64,000 nt of DNA from Paenibacillus solanacearum (lineage in GTDB: Bacteria > Bacillota > Bacilli > Paenibacillales > NBRC-103111), in assembly GCF_910593845.1 (NCBI RefSeq), contig NZ_CAJVAS010000029.1:1-64000 (forward strand). Reading direction: 5' to 3'. The notes beneath the pieces are model-generated. The model saw only the letters and a list, made by a program, of their open reading frames with translations, was not told the origin of the DNA and ran no database searches. Each line of letters starts with the position of its first letter. The first letter of the stretch is position 1. Positions 34,552 through 44,056 of the stretch are shown here, one piece after another. Made by a program: the position numbers and the translations under genes.

Positions 34552-35874
34552 ATGAAAAAAATATACACAATTGGATTATCGATGGCTGTGGCTGCTTCCG
34601 TACTGGCGGGCTGCGGCGCGCAAAAGGACGATCAAGGATCTGCTGCCGCCGGCGGCTCCAAAGATAAAGTAAAGCTTTCCGTATGGCATAACTGGACAGG
34701 TCAGGATGCGAAGGCGATTGCGATGCGAAAAATTTTGGACGATTTCCAGACACAGCATCCGGAAGTTCAGCTCGAAGTGGAAGGCCTTCCTACGGACGGA
34801 TTGAAAACACGCCTGCGCACGGTGGCCGCGGCTGACGAAATGCCGGATTTGTTCGTCATGTGGCCGGACGCGATGACCAAGGAATTCGTAAGCGGCGGCT
34901 TGCTGCAGCCGGTCGATGAATTTCTGAACAGCAAGCCGGAGTGGAAAAACAACTTCATTCCGAACGCGCTGGACGGCTTCACGGTAGACGGCAAAACATA
35001 CACAGTACCGATGAACTTGGCGCCGACATCTTTTATTTACTACAACCGGGCGATCTTTGACCAATACGGCGTGAAAGTGCCGAAGACATGGGACGATTTG
35101 AAATCGGCGATCGATACGTTCAACAAAAATAACATCATTCCGGTCGCGCTCGGCAACAAAGCGAACTGGGTCGCACAATCGACGATTTTCAGCACGATCG
35201 CCGACCGCGTGACGGGGACGGATTGGTTCCTGAAAGCGGCAAGCCAGAACGGCGCCAAGTTCACCGATCCGGAATTCGTCAAGTCGCTCACCGTTATGCA
35301 GGATTTGGGCAAATCGAAGGCGTTCCAGGACGGCTTTAACAGCATCGACGAAAACCAGATGATGCAACTTTACTTCCAAGGCAAAGCGGCGATGTTCATC
35401 GGCGGCGGCTGGACGGTGGCCAACCTGGTCAATAACGCGCCGAAGGAAGTGCTCGACAAAACGCACATCTCGATTCTTCCGGCGGTTGACGGCGGCAAAG
35501 GCAATGCACAGACGACCTCGGGCGTTGTCGGTACAGGGATGGGCGTGAGCAAGAAAGTAACTGGCGCGCGCAAGGATGCCGCAATGCAGCTGCTGTACGC
35601 CTTGTCCGGCCCGGAGGGGCAAAAGGCGACGCTGGAGAGCAGCACGCTCGTCAGCTATAAAATCGATCTGGACAAGAGCAAAGCGCATCCGCTCTTCGTC
35701 GAATTGAACGAATTGATGAAAAATACGAAAATCAGCCCGGTATATGATTCCAAATTAACTTCCGCTGCGGTGGAAGTGGTCAATAACGGCCTTCAGGAGC
35801 TGCTGATGGGCGGCAATCCGGAAGCGATCGCCAAGAAAATCCAGGACGCTCAGGCGGGCGCTCTAGGCAAGTAA
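34552..35874 (+). CDS. ABC transporter sugar-binding lipoprotein
   Basis: 440 residues: lipobox VLAGC, then a type 1 solute-binding fold (KLSVWHNWTGQDAK..., PMNLAPTSFIYYNRAIFDQYGV, GKAAMFIGGGWTVA). It is the receptor of the importer whose two permeases follow directly. ATG 34552 follows GGGGAGG. A 9-bp hairpin without T-tract after it probably raises the level of this transcript relative to the permeases. The downstream beta-mannosidase suggests manno-oligosaccharides as substrate. Confidence 0.9.
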   Translation: MKKIYTIGLSMAVAASVLAGCGAQKDDQGSAAAGGSKDKVKLSVWHNWTGQDAKAIAMRKILDDFQTQHPEVQLEVEGLPTDGLKTRLRTVAAADEMPDLFVMWPDAMTKEFVSGGLLQPVDEFLNSKPEWKNNFIPNALDGFTVDGKTYTVPMNLAPTSFIYYNRAIFDQYGVKVPKTWDDLKSAIDTFNKNNIIPVALGNKANWVAQSTIFSTIADRVTGTDWFLKAASQNGAKFTDPEFVKSLTVMQDLGKSKAFQDGFNSIDENQMMQLYFQGKAAMFIGGGWTVANLVNNAPKEVLDKTHISILPAVDGGKGNAQTTSGVVGTGMGVSKKVTGARKDAAMQLLYALSGPEGQKATLESSTLVSYKIDLDKSKAHPLFVELNELMKNTKISPVYDSKLTSAAVEVVNNGLQELLMGGNPEAIAKKIQDAQAGALGK

Positions 35875-35894
35875 TCCGAACATCGCCTCACTCG

Positions 35895-35917
35895 CAGCCC
35901 TCCCTCGCGGAGGGCTG
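35895..35917 (+). other. Intercistronic stabilising hairpin
   Basis: CAGCCCTCC (35895-35903) pairs perfectly with GGAGGGCTG (35909-35917), with no T-run after it. This is the usual signature of differential expression between a binding protein and its permeases. Confidence 0.6.
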
Positions 35918-35940
35918 ACGATTTGGTAAAGGAAGTGAGT

Positions 35941-36846
35941 ATGAGAATGAACAACACGCTGCGCGTAAGGCGCTTTATGGTTCTCGGCCTGCTGCCCGCC
36001 GTCGTCGTTTACGCTTTGTTCGTATTCGTGCCTGTCATTTGGTCCGCCTATTACGGGTTCTTCGATTGGAAAGGCATCGGTGCGGCCAAATTTATCGGCC
36101 TCAAAAACTACGTTGAAATTTTGCACGACCCGGTCTTCTGGCGGGCGCTCAAAAACAATATTATTTTCGTGCTGGCTTCCGTCTTTGGACAAGTGCCGCT
36201 TGCGCTCGTGCTCGCCATCGTGCTTCACAAGAACAACGCGCTTCAGCGCTTTCTGCGTTCCGCGATATTTATGCCGATGGTCTTGTCGTCGGTCATTATC
36301 GGGATGATCTGGCAATATATTTACCATCCGCAAATCGGTATCCTTAACTTTTTGCTCGATAAGCTCGGCCTCGCCAGCTGGAAGCTGCAATGGCTGTCTG
36401 ATGCGAAAATCGCCATTTTCTCAATGACGCCTCCGCTTATTTGGAGCTTCGTCGGCCTGTACTTGATTATTTTTATCTCCGCTTTTCAAAATATACCGGG
36501 AGACATTCACGATGCCGCGCTGATTGACGGTGCAGGCGGCGCGCGCAAGCTGTTTTCCATCACGCTGCCGATGATCTGGGGCACGGTGCAGGTGGCGCTC
36601 ATTCTTTGCATTTCCGGCAGTCTCAAATCGTTTGACCTTGTGTATGTGATGACCAAGGGCGGTCCGGCGCATTCGACGGAGCTGCTTGCCACGTATATGT
36701 ATAACTCGACGTTTTCTTCGTACCGGTACGGATTCGGGAGCGCGATCTCCACTTCGATTGTCCTGATCAGCCTGCTGATTATCGGTACAAGCCAATGGCT
36801 GACGAGCCGAAAACAAAAGCATGCGGAAGGGAGGGCGCATTCATGA
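35941..36846 (+). CDS. Sugar ABC transporter permease (MalF/UgpA type)
   Basis: 301 residues with six membrane helices and the EAA-type cytoplasmic loop (DAALIDGAGGARKLFSITLPM). It forms half of the membrane channel of the importer. ATG 35941 (or 35947) follows AAAGGAAG. Its stop codon overlaps the start of the second permease. No ATPase gene is present in the window, so a shared MsmX-type ATPase is inferred. Confidence 0.9.
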   Translation: MRMNNTLRVRRFMVLGLLPAVVVYALFVFVPVIWSAYYGFFDWKGIGAAKFIGLKNYVEILHDPVFWRALKNNIIFVLASVFGQVPLALVLAIVLHKNNALQRFLRSAIFMPMVLSSVIIGMIWQYIYHPQIGILNFLLDKLGLASWKLQWLSDAKIAIFSMTPPLIWSFVGLYLIIFISAFQNIPGDIHDAALIDGAGGARKLFSITLPMIWGTVQVALILCISGSLKSFDLVYVMTKGGPAHSTELLATYMYNSTFSSYRYGFGSAISTSIVLISLLIIGTSQWLTSRKQKHAEGRAHS

Positions 36847-37715
36847 ATACGACGGTTCCGGTGCAGACGGCTTCACATAAACTCGGCTTTTCGGTGAAAA
36901 AATGGAGACGAGGCCTCTTTTGGACGCTGATGGCTGTTTACGGTCTCATCACGTTATACCCGTTACTATGGCTGTTCATCAGCGCCTTCAAGTCGAATGC
37001 GGAGTTCATTAACCGCCCCTTCAGCTTGCCGGAAGCATGGCAGGTGGACAATTTCGTCAGGGCATGGAAAGGCTCCAAGATGGGCGTCGCTTTCTTCAAC
37101 TCCTTGGTCGTATCGGTCATCTCCCTTGCGATTACGCTGTTCATCTCCGCGCTGGCTTCCTTCGTGCTGGCCAGATTCCGCTTTAAGATGAAAGGCTGGA
37201 TCATGGGCTTCTTCGTCGTAGGGCTGCTGATTCCGATCCACAGCACGCTTGTGCCATTATTTATATTAATGAAGCAAATGTCGCTGCTGAACACGTATTG
37301 GGCGCTCATTCTTCCTTATACGGCGTTTGCGCTGCCGACCGCGATTTTTGTACTTACGGCTTATTTGTCCTCCATTCCGAAGGAGATCGAGGAAGCCGCG
37401 TTTATCGACGGAACCGGACTGTGGGGCGTGTTTCTGCGGGTGATGCTGCCGATCTCGCTGCCTGCGCTGGCAACGGTTACGATCTTGAGCTTTCTGCATT
37501 TCTGGAACGACTTCTCCTTCGCGCTTGTATTTATAAGCAAGTCGAGTCTGAAGACGCTGCCGCTCGCCATTGCGACGTTCGCGGACGGCTATCAGACGGA
37601 TTACGGGCTGACGCTGGCCGCGATGACGATCGCCGTCATTCCGACGATCATCGTTTACCTTTTGTTCCAGGAGCAAGTGATGAAGGGAATGACCGCAGGC
37701 GCGGTCAAAGGATAA
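36843..37715 (+). CDS. Sugar ABC transporter permease (MalG/UgpE type)
   Basis: 290 residues, six membrane helices, with the EAA loop EEAAFIDGTGLWGVFLRVMLP. It is the second half of the channel and is translationally coupled to the first permease (ATGA overlap). A 7-bp hairpin (CGATCCG-GCTG-CGGATCG, 37725-37742) follows before the histidine kinase gene and may be an RNA-processing point. Confidence 0.9.
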   Translation: MNTTVPVQTASHKLGFSVKKWRRGLFWTLMAVYGLITLYPLLWLFISAFKSNAEFINRPFSLPEAWQVDNFVRAWKGSKMGVAFFNSLVVSVISLAITLFISALASFVLARFRFKMKGWIMGFFVVGLLIPIHSTLVPLFILMKQMSLLNTYWALILPYTAFALPTAIFVLTAYLSSIPKEIEEAAFIDGTGLWGVFLRVMLPISLPALATVTILSFLHFWNDFSFALVFISKSSLKTLPLAIATFADGYQTDYGLTLAAMTIAVIPTIIVYLLFQEQVMKGMTAGAVKG

Positions 37716-37769
37716 CACACAAAACGATCCGGCTGCGGATCGCATGAAGAGCGCAGGGGTGGGACAACC

Positions 37770-39545
37770 ATGTGGCGATGGATCGCTTTTTCATTACAAC
37801 GGAAGCTGTCGGTCATCATGCTGGTGTCGACCCTTGTGCCTTTATTGCTTTTGGGCGGTTTTGCGTATGCCGTCTCGTTCAAGACGACGGAGCAAAAAAC
37901 GCGGCAGTCGGGGATCGATACGATGCGGCAGATGCAGGGGACGCTGGAGTTTATTTTGCAGGATGTCGAGAACATGTCCGTGTTTTTGATCGGGCAGCGG
38001 GATATTCAAACGTATTTGTCCTCTCCCGTCGAAGATATGGACGTGCGCTCGCGTATTTTGGGCTTTACGGCCAATCTGGTGACGTCCAAGCCTTATATAT
38101 CGAATATAACGATTTATCCGGCCAACACGTTCGAACCGTTGTCGACGATGACGATCTACGAATCGGAGCTGGAGCAGCAAGTGAATATACGCGAGGTCGG
38201 CGCCAAGCATTGGACCGGTGTGTACACGATCCACAATTACGCAGGCTCCAAAAATGTCATTACGTTCATTCGCCCGCTGCGCGGCGTCGGCACATACCGG
38301 AATTTGGGCTGGCTGTCGATCAGCCTGGATGAATTGACGCTATCGCGGTATTTGTCCGAACGGAATCCCGGCGCCGGATTAGGCAAGCTATTGCTGCTGA
38401 ACGACAAGGAGCGCATCATCTCCTCCACGGAAAAGCATTGGCTTCGGGAACCGATCGAAGCGGTGCTGCCGGGCGCTGCCGGCACGTTCGAAGAAAGTCT
38501 GTACGGCTCAGGGATTTACGGACAAGGTTCGGATAAGCAAATGGTACTGTATTACCGCGAGCCGCTCGTCGATTGGACGCTGGTGGGGCTGATTCCTTAC
38601 CATGTGTACAGCGAGCAGAACCGGTACTTGATTATGCTGACCGCCGGCGCCGTTGCGCTGGCCGTTCTCATCAGCGCCGGATTGATTTGGTTTATTGTGC
38701 GGCAGGTGACGAATCCGCTTCGCCTGCTGACGAAACTGCTGACGCGAATCGATCCGAACGAGCCGCTGCCGGTATATCCGGTCGGTTCGAATGATGAGAT
38801 CGGCCGGCTGGCGGCGAGCTACAATTTGCTGGGCCAGCATATCGAGACGCTCAAGCGGCAGTTGATCCGCAACGAAACGCGCAAGAAGGAGGCGGATTTG
38901 CGCGCGCTGCAAGCGCAGATCAATCCGCATTTTTTGTACAATACGCTGTCCTCGATTCACTGGATCGCATTGATGCGGGAGGAGAAGCGGATCGCCGATA
39001 TGGTGGAGGCGCTCAGCGATTTTTTGCGGTTCAGCTTGAACAAGGGGAAAGACTTTTGCCCGGTTCAGCAGGAGCTGGCTCATATTAAAAACTACGCTCA
39101 AGTGCAATCGATCCGGTTCCCGGACAAGTTCGATCTTGAGTTTGTCGTCAGTCCCGAGCTGCAGCAAAAGCTGATGCTGAAGCTGCTGCTCCAGCCGCTG
39201 GTGGAAAATGCGATGATTCACGGGATACAGAAGAAGGAAGGAAGGGGGACGATTCACGTGGTGGTGGAGAAGACCGGCGAACGGATGCATTTTCTCGTGT
39301 TTGACGACGGCGTAGGCATGACGGAGGAACGGCTGCAGTCGATCCGGGCTTATTTGCAGTCTTCCGAGGAGCAGGTCGCACCCGGCGGCAGCTATGGCTT
39401 GAGAAACGTAAACGAACGGCTGCTGCTCCATTACGGACCGGATGCGCAGCTGCATATCGAAAGCCGCCTGCATGCGGGCACATGCGTATCGTTCTCCATT
39501 CCGGTCAAGGAGGCGCAGCCGCATGAGAATCATGATCGTGGATGA
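37770..39545 (+). CDS. YesM-type sensor histidine kinase
   Basis: 591 residues. The first membrane helix (about 14-36), a Cache-like extracellular region (about 40-290), the second helix (about 290-312), HAMP, a His_kinase domain (QINPHFLYNTL, His387) and an ATPase domain (LLQPLVENAMIHG, FDDGVGMTEERL, GSYGLRNVNERL) are visible. Kinases of this type sense extracellular sugars or the loaded binding protein and activate the AraC-type regulator encoded next. It lies 54 bases after the permeases. Confidence 0.92.
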   Translation: MWRWIAFSLQRKLSVIMLVSTLVPLLLLGGFAYAVSFKTTEQKTRQSGIDTMRQMQGTLEFILQDVENMSVFLIGQRDIQTYLSSPVEDMDVRSRILGFTANLVTSKPYISNITIYPANTFEPLSTMTIYESELEQQVNIREVGAKHWTGVYTIHNYAGSKNVITFIRPLRGVGTYRNLGWLSISLDELTLSRYLSERNPGAGLGKLLLLNDKERIISSTEKHWLREPIEAVLPGAAGTFEESLYGSGIYGQGSDKQMVLYYREPLVDWTLVGLIPYHVYSEQNRYLIMLTAGAVALAVLISAGLIWFIVRQVTNPLRLLTKLLTRIDPNEPLPVYPVGSNDEIGRLAASYNLLGQHIETLKRQLIRNETRKKEADLRALQAQINPHFLYNTLSSIHWIALMREEKRIADMVEALSDFLRFSLNKGKDFCPVQQELAHIKNYAQVQSIRFPDKFDLEFVVSPELQQKLMLKLLLQPLVENAMIHGIQKKEGRGTIHVVVEKTGERMHFLVFDDGVGMTEERLQSIRAYLQSSEEQVAPGGSYGLRNVNERLLLHYGPDAQLHIESRLHAGTCVSFSIPVKEAQPHENHDRG

Positions 39546-41103
39546 CGAGGTGATCATTCGAACCGGCCTCGCCCAGGTCATTCAGTGGGAGGCGCTTGGC
39601 CTGGAGCTGCTGGAACCGGCGGCTTCGGCGGAGGAGGCGCTTGAGCGCATGCCGCGGGAGCGGCCGAATATCGTGCTGACCGACATTCGGATGACGGGGA
39701 AGACCGGGCTGCAGCTGGCGGAAGAAGCGAAACAGATCGTGCCGGAGGCCGAAATCATCATCTTGTCCGGTTACGACGACTTTGAATATATGCAGCAGGC
39801 GATTCGGCAGGAAGTAAGCGATTATTTGCTCAAGACGAGCCGGCCGGAAGACATCATCAAGACGGTGATGCGGGCGAAGCGGCGCATTGAGGAGCGCTGG
39901 GCCGTGCATAGCCGGGACGTATTCAAGAACAAGGAAGCGCGGAACCGGCTATTCGAGCGATGGGTCATTGCGGGAGATACGGCCGGGATGGATCAAGAGC
40001 TGCCGAAGGGCATTTTATCCCGCTTGTTCGCGGAACGGGAACGTGCGGTGGACGATCGCCTGCAAATATTGCTCGTCGCCGCGGAAGGCTGGGACGATAC
40101 GGCAGCCCCGGGGTCGCTGCTGCTCTTCGCGGTGGAAAACATGCTCGGCGATCTGCTCCCGCACTCGGAGACGCTTGTGCAGGACAAGCGGATCGTCGTC
40201 GCCATTCGCTGCAAAAGCGGGATCGGATGCGATTTGCGTCATGTTCGCGCGGTAACGGATAAAATCGAGCGGATGCTGAAATGCCGGCTGTTTGTTGCGG
40301 CGGGGCTGCCGGTGGAGAAGCCGGAGCAGCTGCACGAGTCGTATACCGCGGCGGATTATGCGTTCGGTTACCGGGCGCTGCTCAGCGAAGATCGGGTCGA
40401 GTACATGGCGGTGCTGCAGCGCAAAGGCGGCAAGACGGTGTGTACGCATGAGGAGGAGCTGGAGCTGTCCTCCATTCTGCTCGATCATGACGCCATCGCG
40501 CTGAAAGATTGGGTCAACCGTTATATTCAAGTGCAGCTCGACGATCCGCATATGACGCTGGAATCATTGGAAGCGTCCGTTCGATCGGTGGCCGTATCCG
40601 CCCATCGCTGGCTGGAGCGGGTCATGTCCGCCACCGGACGCGGCGGAACGCTGGAGGAGAAGCCCGCGCCGCTGCAGTGGGAGCGGGGCACGGCGCCGCG
40701 AGACGCGCTGTTCCAGCATTTGTACGCCGTGATGAAGCTGTACCATCACCGTTACGCCGACGGGAAGGCGACGCATGCGCAGAAGGCGATGGCCTACATC
40801 GAGGAGCATCTGGGCGGCGATGTAGGGTTGGCGCAGGCAGCCAGGCACGTGCATGTGCATCCAAGCCATCTGAGCGAAGTGTTCAAGAAGGAGACCGGCA
40901 TGACGTTCGGCGATTACGTGACAAGACAGCGGATGCGCCGCGCGATGGAGATCTTGTCGGTGTCCCCGGCGAAGGTGAGCGAAGTGGCGGCGGAGGTCGG
41001 CTACGAGGACGTCAAATATTTCGGGCAAATTTTCAAGAAATATACGGGCAAAACCCCGAGCGAATATCGGGAGAAGGCGGGTTCGCCGACGACAGGGGAA
41101 TAG
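39523..41103 (+). CDS. YesN-type response regulator with AraC helix-turn-helix
   Basis: 526 residues: receiver domain (MRIMIVDDE, Asp54 in VLTDIRMTG, Lys in YLLKTSRP), a long middle region, and a C-terminal AraC-type DNA-binding domain (about 425-520; KVSEVAAEVGYEDVKYFGQIFKKYTGKTPSEYR). ATG 39523 is chosen by AAGGAGG nine bases upstream and by receiver homology. It overlaps the kinase gene by 23 bases. It probably activates the transporter and mannosidase genes of this cluster. Confidence 0.92.
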   Translation: MRIMIVDDEVIIRTGLAQVIQWEALGLELLEPAASAEEALERMPRERPNIVLTDIRMTGKTGLQLAEEAKQIVPEAEIIILSGYDDFEYMQQAIRQEVSDYLLKTSRPEDIIKTVMRAKRRIEERWAVHSRDVFKNKEARNRLFERWVIAGDTAGMDQELPKGILSRLFAERERAVDDRLQILLVAAEGWDDTAAPGSLLLFAVENMLGDLLPHSETLVQDKRIVVAIRCKSGIGCDLRHVRAVTDKIERMLKCRLFVAAGLPVEKPEQLHESYTAADYAFGYRALLSEDRVEYMAVLQRKGGKTVCTHEEELELSSILLDHDAIALKDWVNRYIQVQLDDPHMTLESLEASVRSVAVSAHRWLERVMSATGRGGTLEEKPAPLQWERGTAPRDALFQHLYAVMKLYHHRYADGKATHAQKAMAYIEEHLGGDVGLAQAARHVHVHPSHLSEVFKKETGMTFGDYVTRQRMRRAMEILSVSPAKVSEVAAEVGYEDVKYFGQIFKKYTGKTPSEYREKAGSPTTGE

Positions 41104-41146
41104 TCGGCGGACGCCGGTCATTTCGTAATTAAGGGAGAGGGTACGG

Positions 41147-43663
41147 ATGGAACTGAAGAGCGTATGGAGAATTCAACATTTTGACGTGGGACAAGCAAGA
41201 CCGCTGGAAGTGGCTTCGCCGGGACTCGACGACCGGTTCTGGATTACCGCCCGGGTGCCGGGGGACGTGCATTCGGCGCTGATCGAAAGAAACATCATTG
41301 AGAACCCGTACTTCGGCCATAACGACGCGAAGAGCCGCTGGATCGAACAGAAGGAATGGTGGTACCGGACTCAGTTCGACTATGCGAAGGAAGAAGGCGT
41401 GGAAGAGAAGCACGAGCTGACCTTCGAAGGGCTGGACACGTTCGCGACGGTATTCGTGAACGGACTCGAGATCGGCACGACCGACAATATGCTGATGGCG
41501 CATACGTTCGACGTGACGCGCGTGCTCGTCAACGGGAAGAACACGATCGCCGTCAAGTTCGACCCGCTTTATTTGCATAACCGGGACAAGCAGCAGTTTC
41601 AATGGTCTTCTTATACGAAGGAGCGGCCTTGGCTCCGCAAAGCGGCGATGAACTTCGGCTGGGACTGGGGCCCGCGGATGGTGACCGTCGGCATCTGGGG
41701 CAAGGTGCGCATCGAGCGCAAACGTTGGGCAAAGCTGAACAGCGTGTTCGCCCGAACGGTGCAGGCGAGCGAGAACAACGCTATTGTGCGGGTGGACTTC
41801 GATGTTACAGCCTACCGCCGCGAGCAAAGCCGCGAATGCGAGATTCGGCTGCGGGACGCCGAAGGGAACACGGTCGCCTCCTCGAGGGTTCCGGTACCCG
41901 GAACGAAAGGGATCGTCGACTTGGCCGTCGAACAGCCGCAGCTCTGGTGGACGCATGACCTCGGCACGCCGTATTTGTACGAGCTTGAAGTCGCGCTGCT
42001 GTCGAACGGAGAGAAGGTGGACGAATACCGGACCGCGCTCGGCATTCGCACCATCGAGCTGCAACTGCAGGATGAAGAAGGCCGGAACGCCTTCGTGTTC
42101 CTGCTCAACGGCGTCAAGCTGTTCGCCAAAGGCGCGAACTGGATTCCGGCCGACCATTTCATCGGCGCAATCCCGGATGAACGCTACCGCGATCTGGTTT
42201 CGCTGTCGGTCGACAGCAATATGAACATGCTTCGCGTGTGGGCCGGCGGCATTTACGAGACAGACGTGTTCTATGACGAATGCGACCGCCGCGGCGTGCT
42301 CGTGTGGCAGGATTTCGCCTTTGCCAACGCCTTGTTCCCGGATTTCAACCGCAATTTCATGGACAACGTGCGCAAGGAAGTCGAATATGCCGTGAAGCGG
42401 CTGCGCAACCGGACCTCGCTGGCCATTTGGTGCGGCAATAACGAGATCGACTGGCTGTACGACATGAAGACGTCCGGCGGCGATTTGACTTGCCCGTTCT
42501 ATGGCGAGCGCATCTATCACGAGCTGATCCCGGACGTGCTTGAAGAGCTGGACAACAGCCGCGCATACTGGCCTTCCTCGCCGTTCGGCGGCAACGACGC
42601 CAACGATCCGGATGAAGGCGACCGCCACAACTGGCAGGTGTGGCACGGCTCTGTCTATCCGCGCAAGCATGGCGAAGCGCCGCTGCTCGATTACAGCATT
42701 CAAGGCGTGACGTTCAAAAATTACAAGAACGACTTCACCCTGTTCAGCAGCGAATTTGGGATGCACGCTTCGGCGAACCGCTACACGCTGGAGAAAAACA
42801 TACCCGAGGGCCAGTTTTACTGGGGCAGCGTCGAGATGGCGTATCGCAATAAGGATACGAACCATCAGAAGGGCATTTTGCTGATGGAAGGCTACACAGG
42901 CATTCCGGCCAACATTGAGGAATATATGAATTTCTCGATGCTGACGCAGGCGGAAGGACTGAAGTACGGCATCGAGCATTACCGCCGCAACAAGCATCGC
43001 ACGAGCGGTTCGCTCATCTGGCAGCTCAACGACAGCTGGCCGGGGACGAGCTGGTCGCTCATCGATTACGAGCTGCTGCCCAAAGCGTCCTTCTATTACG
43101 CGAAGAAGTTTTATGACCCGATGCTGCTGTCGCTCGACCACGAGCCGGGACAAGACCTGCAGGTGTGGGTCGTCAGCGACCGGCTGGAACCTTGCGAAGG
43201 AAAAGTGACGCTCAGCGTGTACGACTTCAGCGGAGCGCTCATATCGGCGCATACGTTCGACGCCGCCGTGCCCGGCAATCAGGCGGCGCGGCTCGGCAGC
43301 TTGACCGAAGCGGAAGCGCTGAGCGGCTATGCGCCTGAGGAGGTCGTCGTGAGACTGACGGCCGAAGGCTTCGCGGCGACCGCGAACATGTACTACCTTC
43401 GCGATCCGAAGGATTTGCGCATGCCCGCCGCCGATCTTCGCGTCGCGGCGAGCGAATCGGAGCAGACCGTCACGGTAACCGCCGGCCGCACGATCGCCAG
43501 AATGGTGAAGATCGATTTGCCTCAGGGCAACATCCGCTTCAGCGATAATTACTTCGATCTGCTGCCGGGCGAGCAAGTGACGGTGCGGATCAGCCATCCC
43601 GATGGCGTGCAAGTTCCGTTCGAAGGACTGCGCGTCAGCGCGTTGAATGCAAATGATCGATAA
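41147..43663 (+). CDS. Beta-mannosidase (glycoside hydrolase family 2)
   Basis: 838 residues without a signal peptide, so it acts in the cytoplasm on imported beta-manno-oligosaccharides or beta-linked mannosides. Layout: an N-terminal galactose-binding-like domain, an immunoglobulin-like domain, and a TIM barrel with acid/base Glu433 (WCGNNEID) and nucleophile Glu536 (LFSSEFG), then C-terminal beta domains. The motif FGWDWGPR near residue 170 is typical of GH2 mannosidases. It lies 43 bases after the response regulator gene and ends the cluster before a strong terminator. Confidence 0.92.
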   Translation: MELKSVWRIQHFDVGQARPLEVASPGLDDRFWITARVPGDVHSALIERNIIENPYFGHNDAKSRWIEQKEWWYRTQFDYAKEEGVEEKHELTFEGLDTFATVFVNGLEIGTTDNMLMAHTFDVTRVLVNGKNTIAVKFDPLYLHNRDKQQFQWSSYTKERPWLRKAAMNFGWDWGPRMVTVGIWGKVRIERKRWAKLNSVFARTVQASENNAIVRVDFDVTAYRREQSRECEIRLRDAEGNTVASSRVPVPGTKGIVDLAVEQPQLWWTHDLGTPYLYELEVALLSNGEKVDEYRTALGIRTIELQLQDEEGRNAFVFLLNGVKLFAKGANWIPADHFIGAIPDERYRDLVSLSVDSNMNMLRVWAGGIYETDVFYDECDRRGVLVWQDFAFANALFPDFNRNFMDNVRKEVEYAVKRLRNRTSLAIWCGNNEIDWLYDMKTSGGDLTCPFYGERIYHELIPDVLEELDNSRAYWPSSPFGGNDANDPDEGDRHNWQVWHGSVYPRKHGEAPLLDYSIQGVTFKNYKNDFTLFSSEFGMHASANRYTLEKNIPEGQFYWGSVEMAYRNKDTNHQKGILLMEGYTGIPANIEEYMNFSMLTQAEGLKYGIEHYRRNKHRTSGSLIWQLNDSWPGTSWSLIDYELLPKASFYYAKKFYDPMLLSLDHEPGQDLQVWVVSDRLEPCEGKVTLSVYDFSGALISAHTFDAAVPGNQAARLGSLTEAEALSGYAPEEVVVRLTAEGFAATANMYYLRDPKDLRMPAADLRVAASESEQTVTVTAGRTIARMVKIDLPQGNIRFSDNYFDLLPGEQVTVRISHPDGVQVPFEGLRVSALNANDR

Positions 43664-43699
43664 GATGTAATCCTCGATAAGCGACTCCGCGTACGGCAC

Positions 43700-43737
43700 A
43701 GGCGCATCCCCTTCATTGCGGGATGCGCCTTTTTTTG
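43700..43737 (+). terminator. Terminator of the mannosidase cluster
   Basis: AGGCGCATCCC (43700-43710) pairs perfectly with GGGATGCGCCT (43720-43730), followed by a run of T's. Confidence 0.93.
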
Positions 43738-44056
43738 TCCGATGAACCTTATTTTACACTGCGTTGATACGGCATAAATCATTCGCCCCTATGCTGAGCA
43801 TAGGGGTTATTGCCGCTTCAGAGCGAGATTACGGGATGAGCCGATTCGCCGGAGCGGTGCGGTCGTATGCCCGAAAAACCGTATAACGGCGCCTTTTCTT
43901 GCGTACTTATCCTTTTTTTATATCCTTATCATTATTTTGGGGAACGATGTCCCGGTAAAGGAACGAAGAAAATGTCAATAGGCAGCCCATGGGCAGTGCA
44001 CTAAGATAAGGTTGCATTGAAAATCATTCAATTTTGGTTGGAGGGGTTCAAAGATT
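43738..44056. other. Intergenic region upstream of an orphan binding protein
   Basis: No gene is supported. A perfect 9-bp inverted repeat with a 3-base loop (CCCCTATGC-TGA-GCATAGGGG, 43786-43806) is followed by TTATT; it may be an operator or a weak second terminator. The promoter of the next gene is not clear. Confidence 0.45.

Noticed and set aside
41129-43699. An 856-codon open frame on the minus strand opposite the beta-mannosidase gene
   Set aside because: It mirrors the plus-strand GH2 gene in a high-GC region. It has no family likeness, and the plus strand shows all catalytic motifs.
43786-43806. Perfect 9-bp hairpin considered as a riboswitch or start of a small RNA
   Set aside because: Nothing around it matches a known aptamer; it is short and fits an operator or weak terminator.
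44007-44020. cre-like TTGAAAATCATTCA before the orphan binding protein
   Set aside because: The CG core and the conserved spacing of a cre site are missing.
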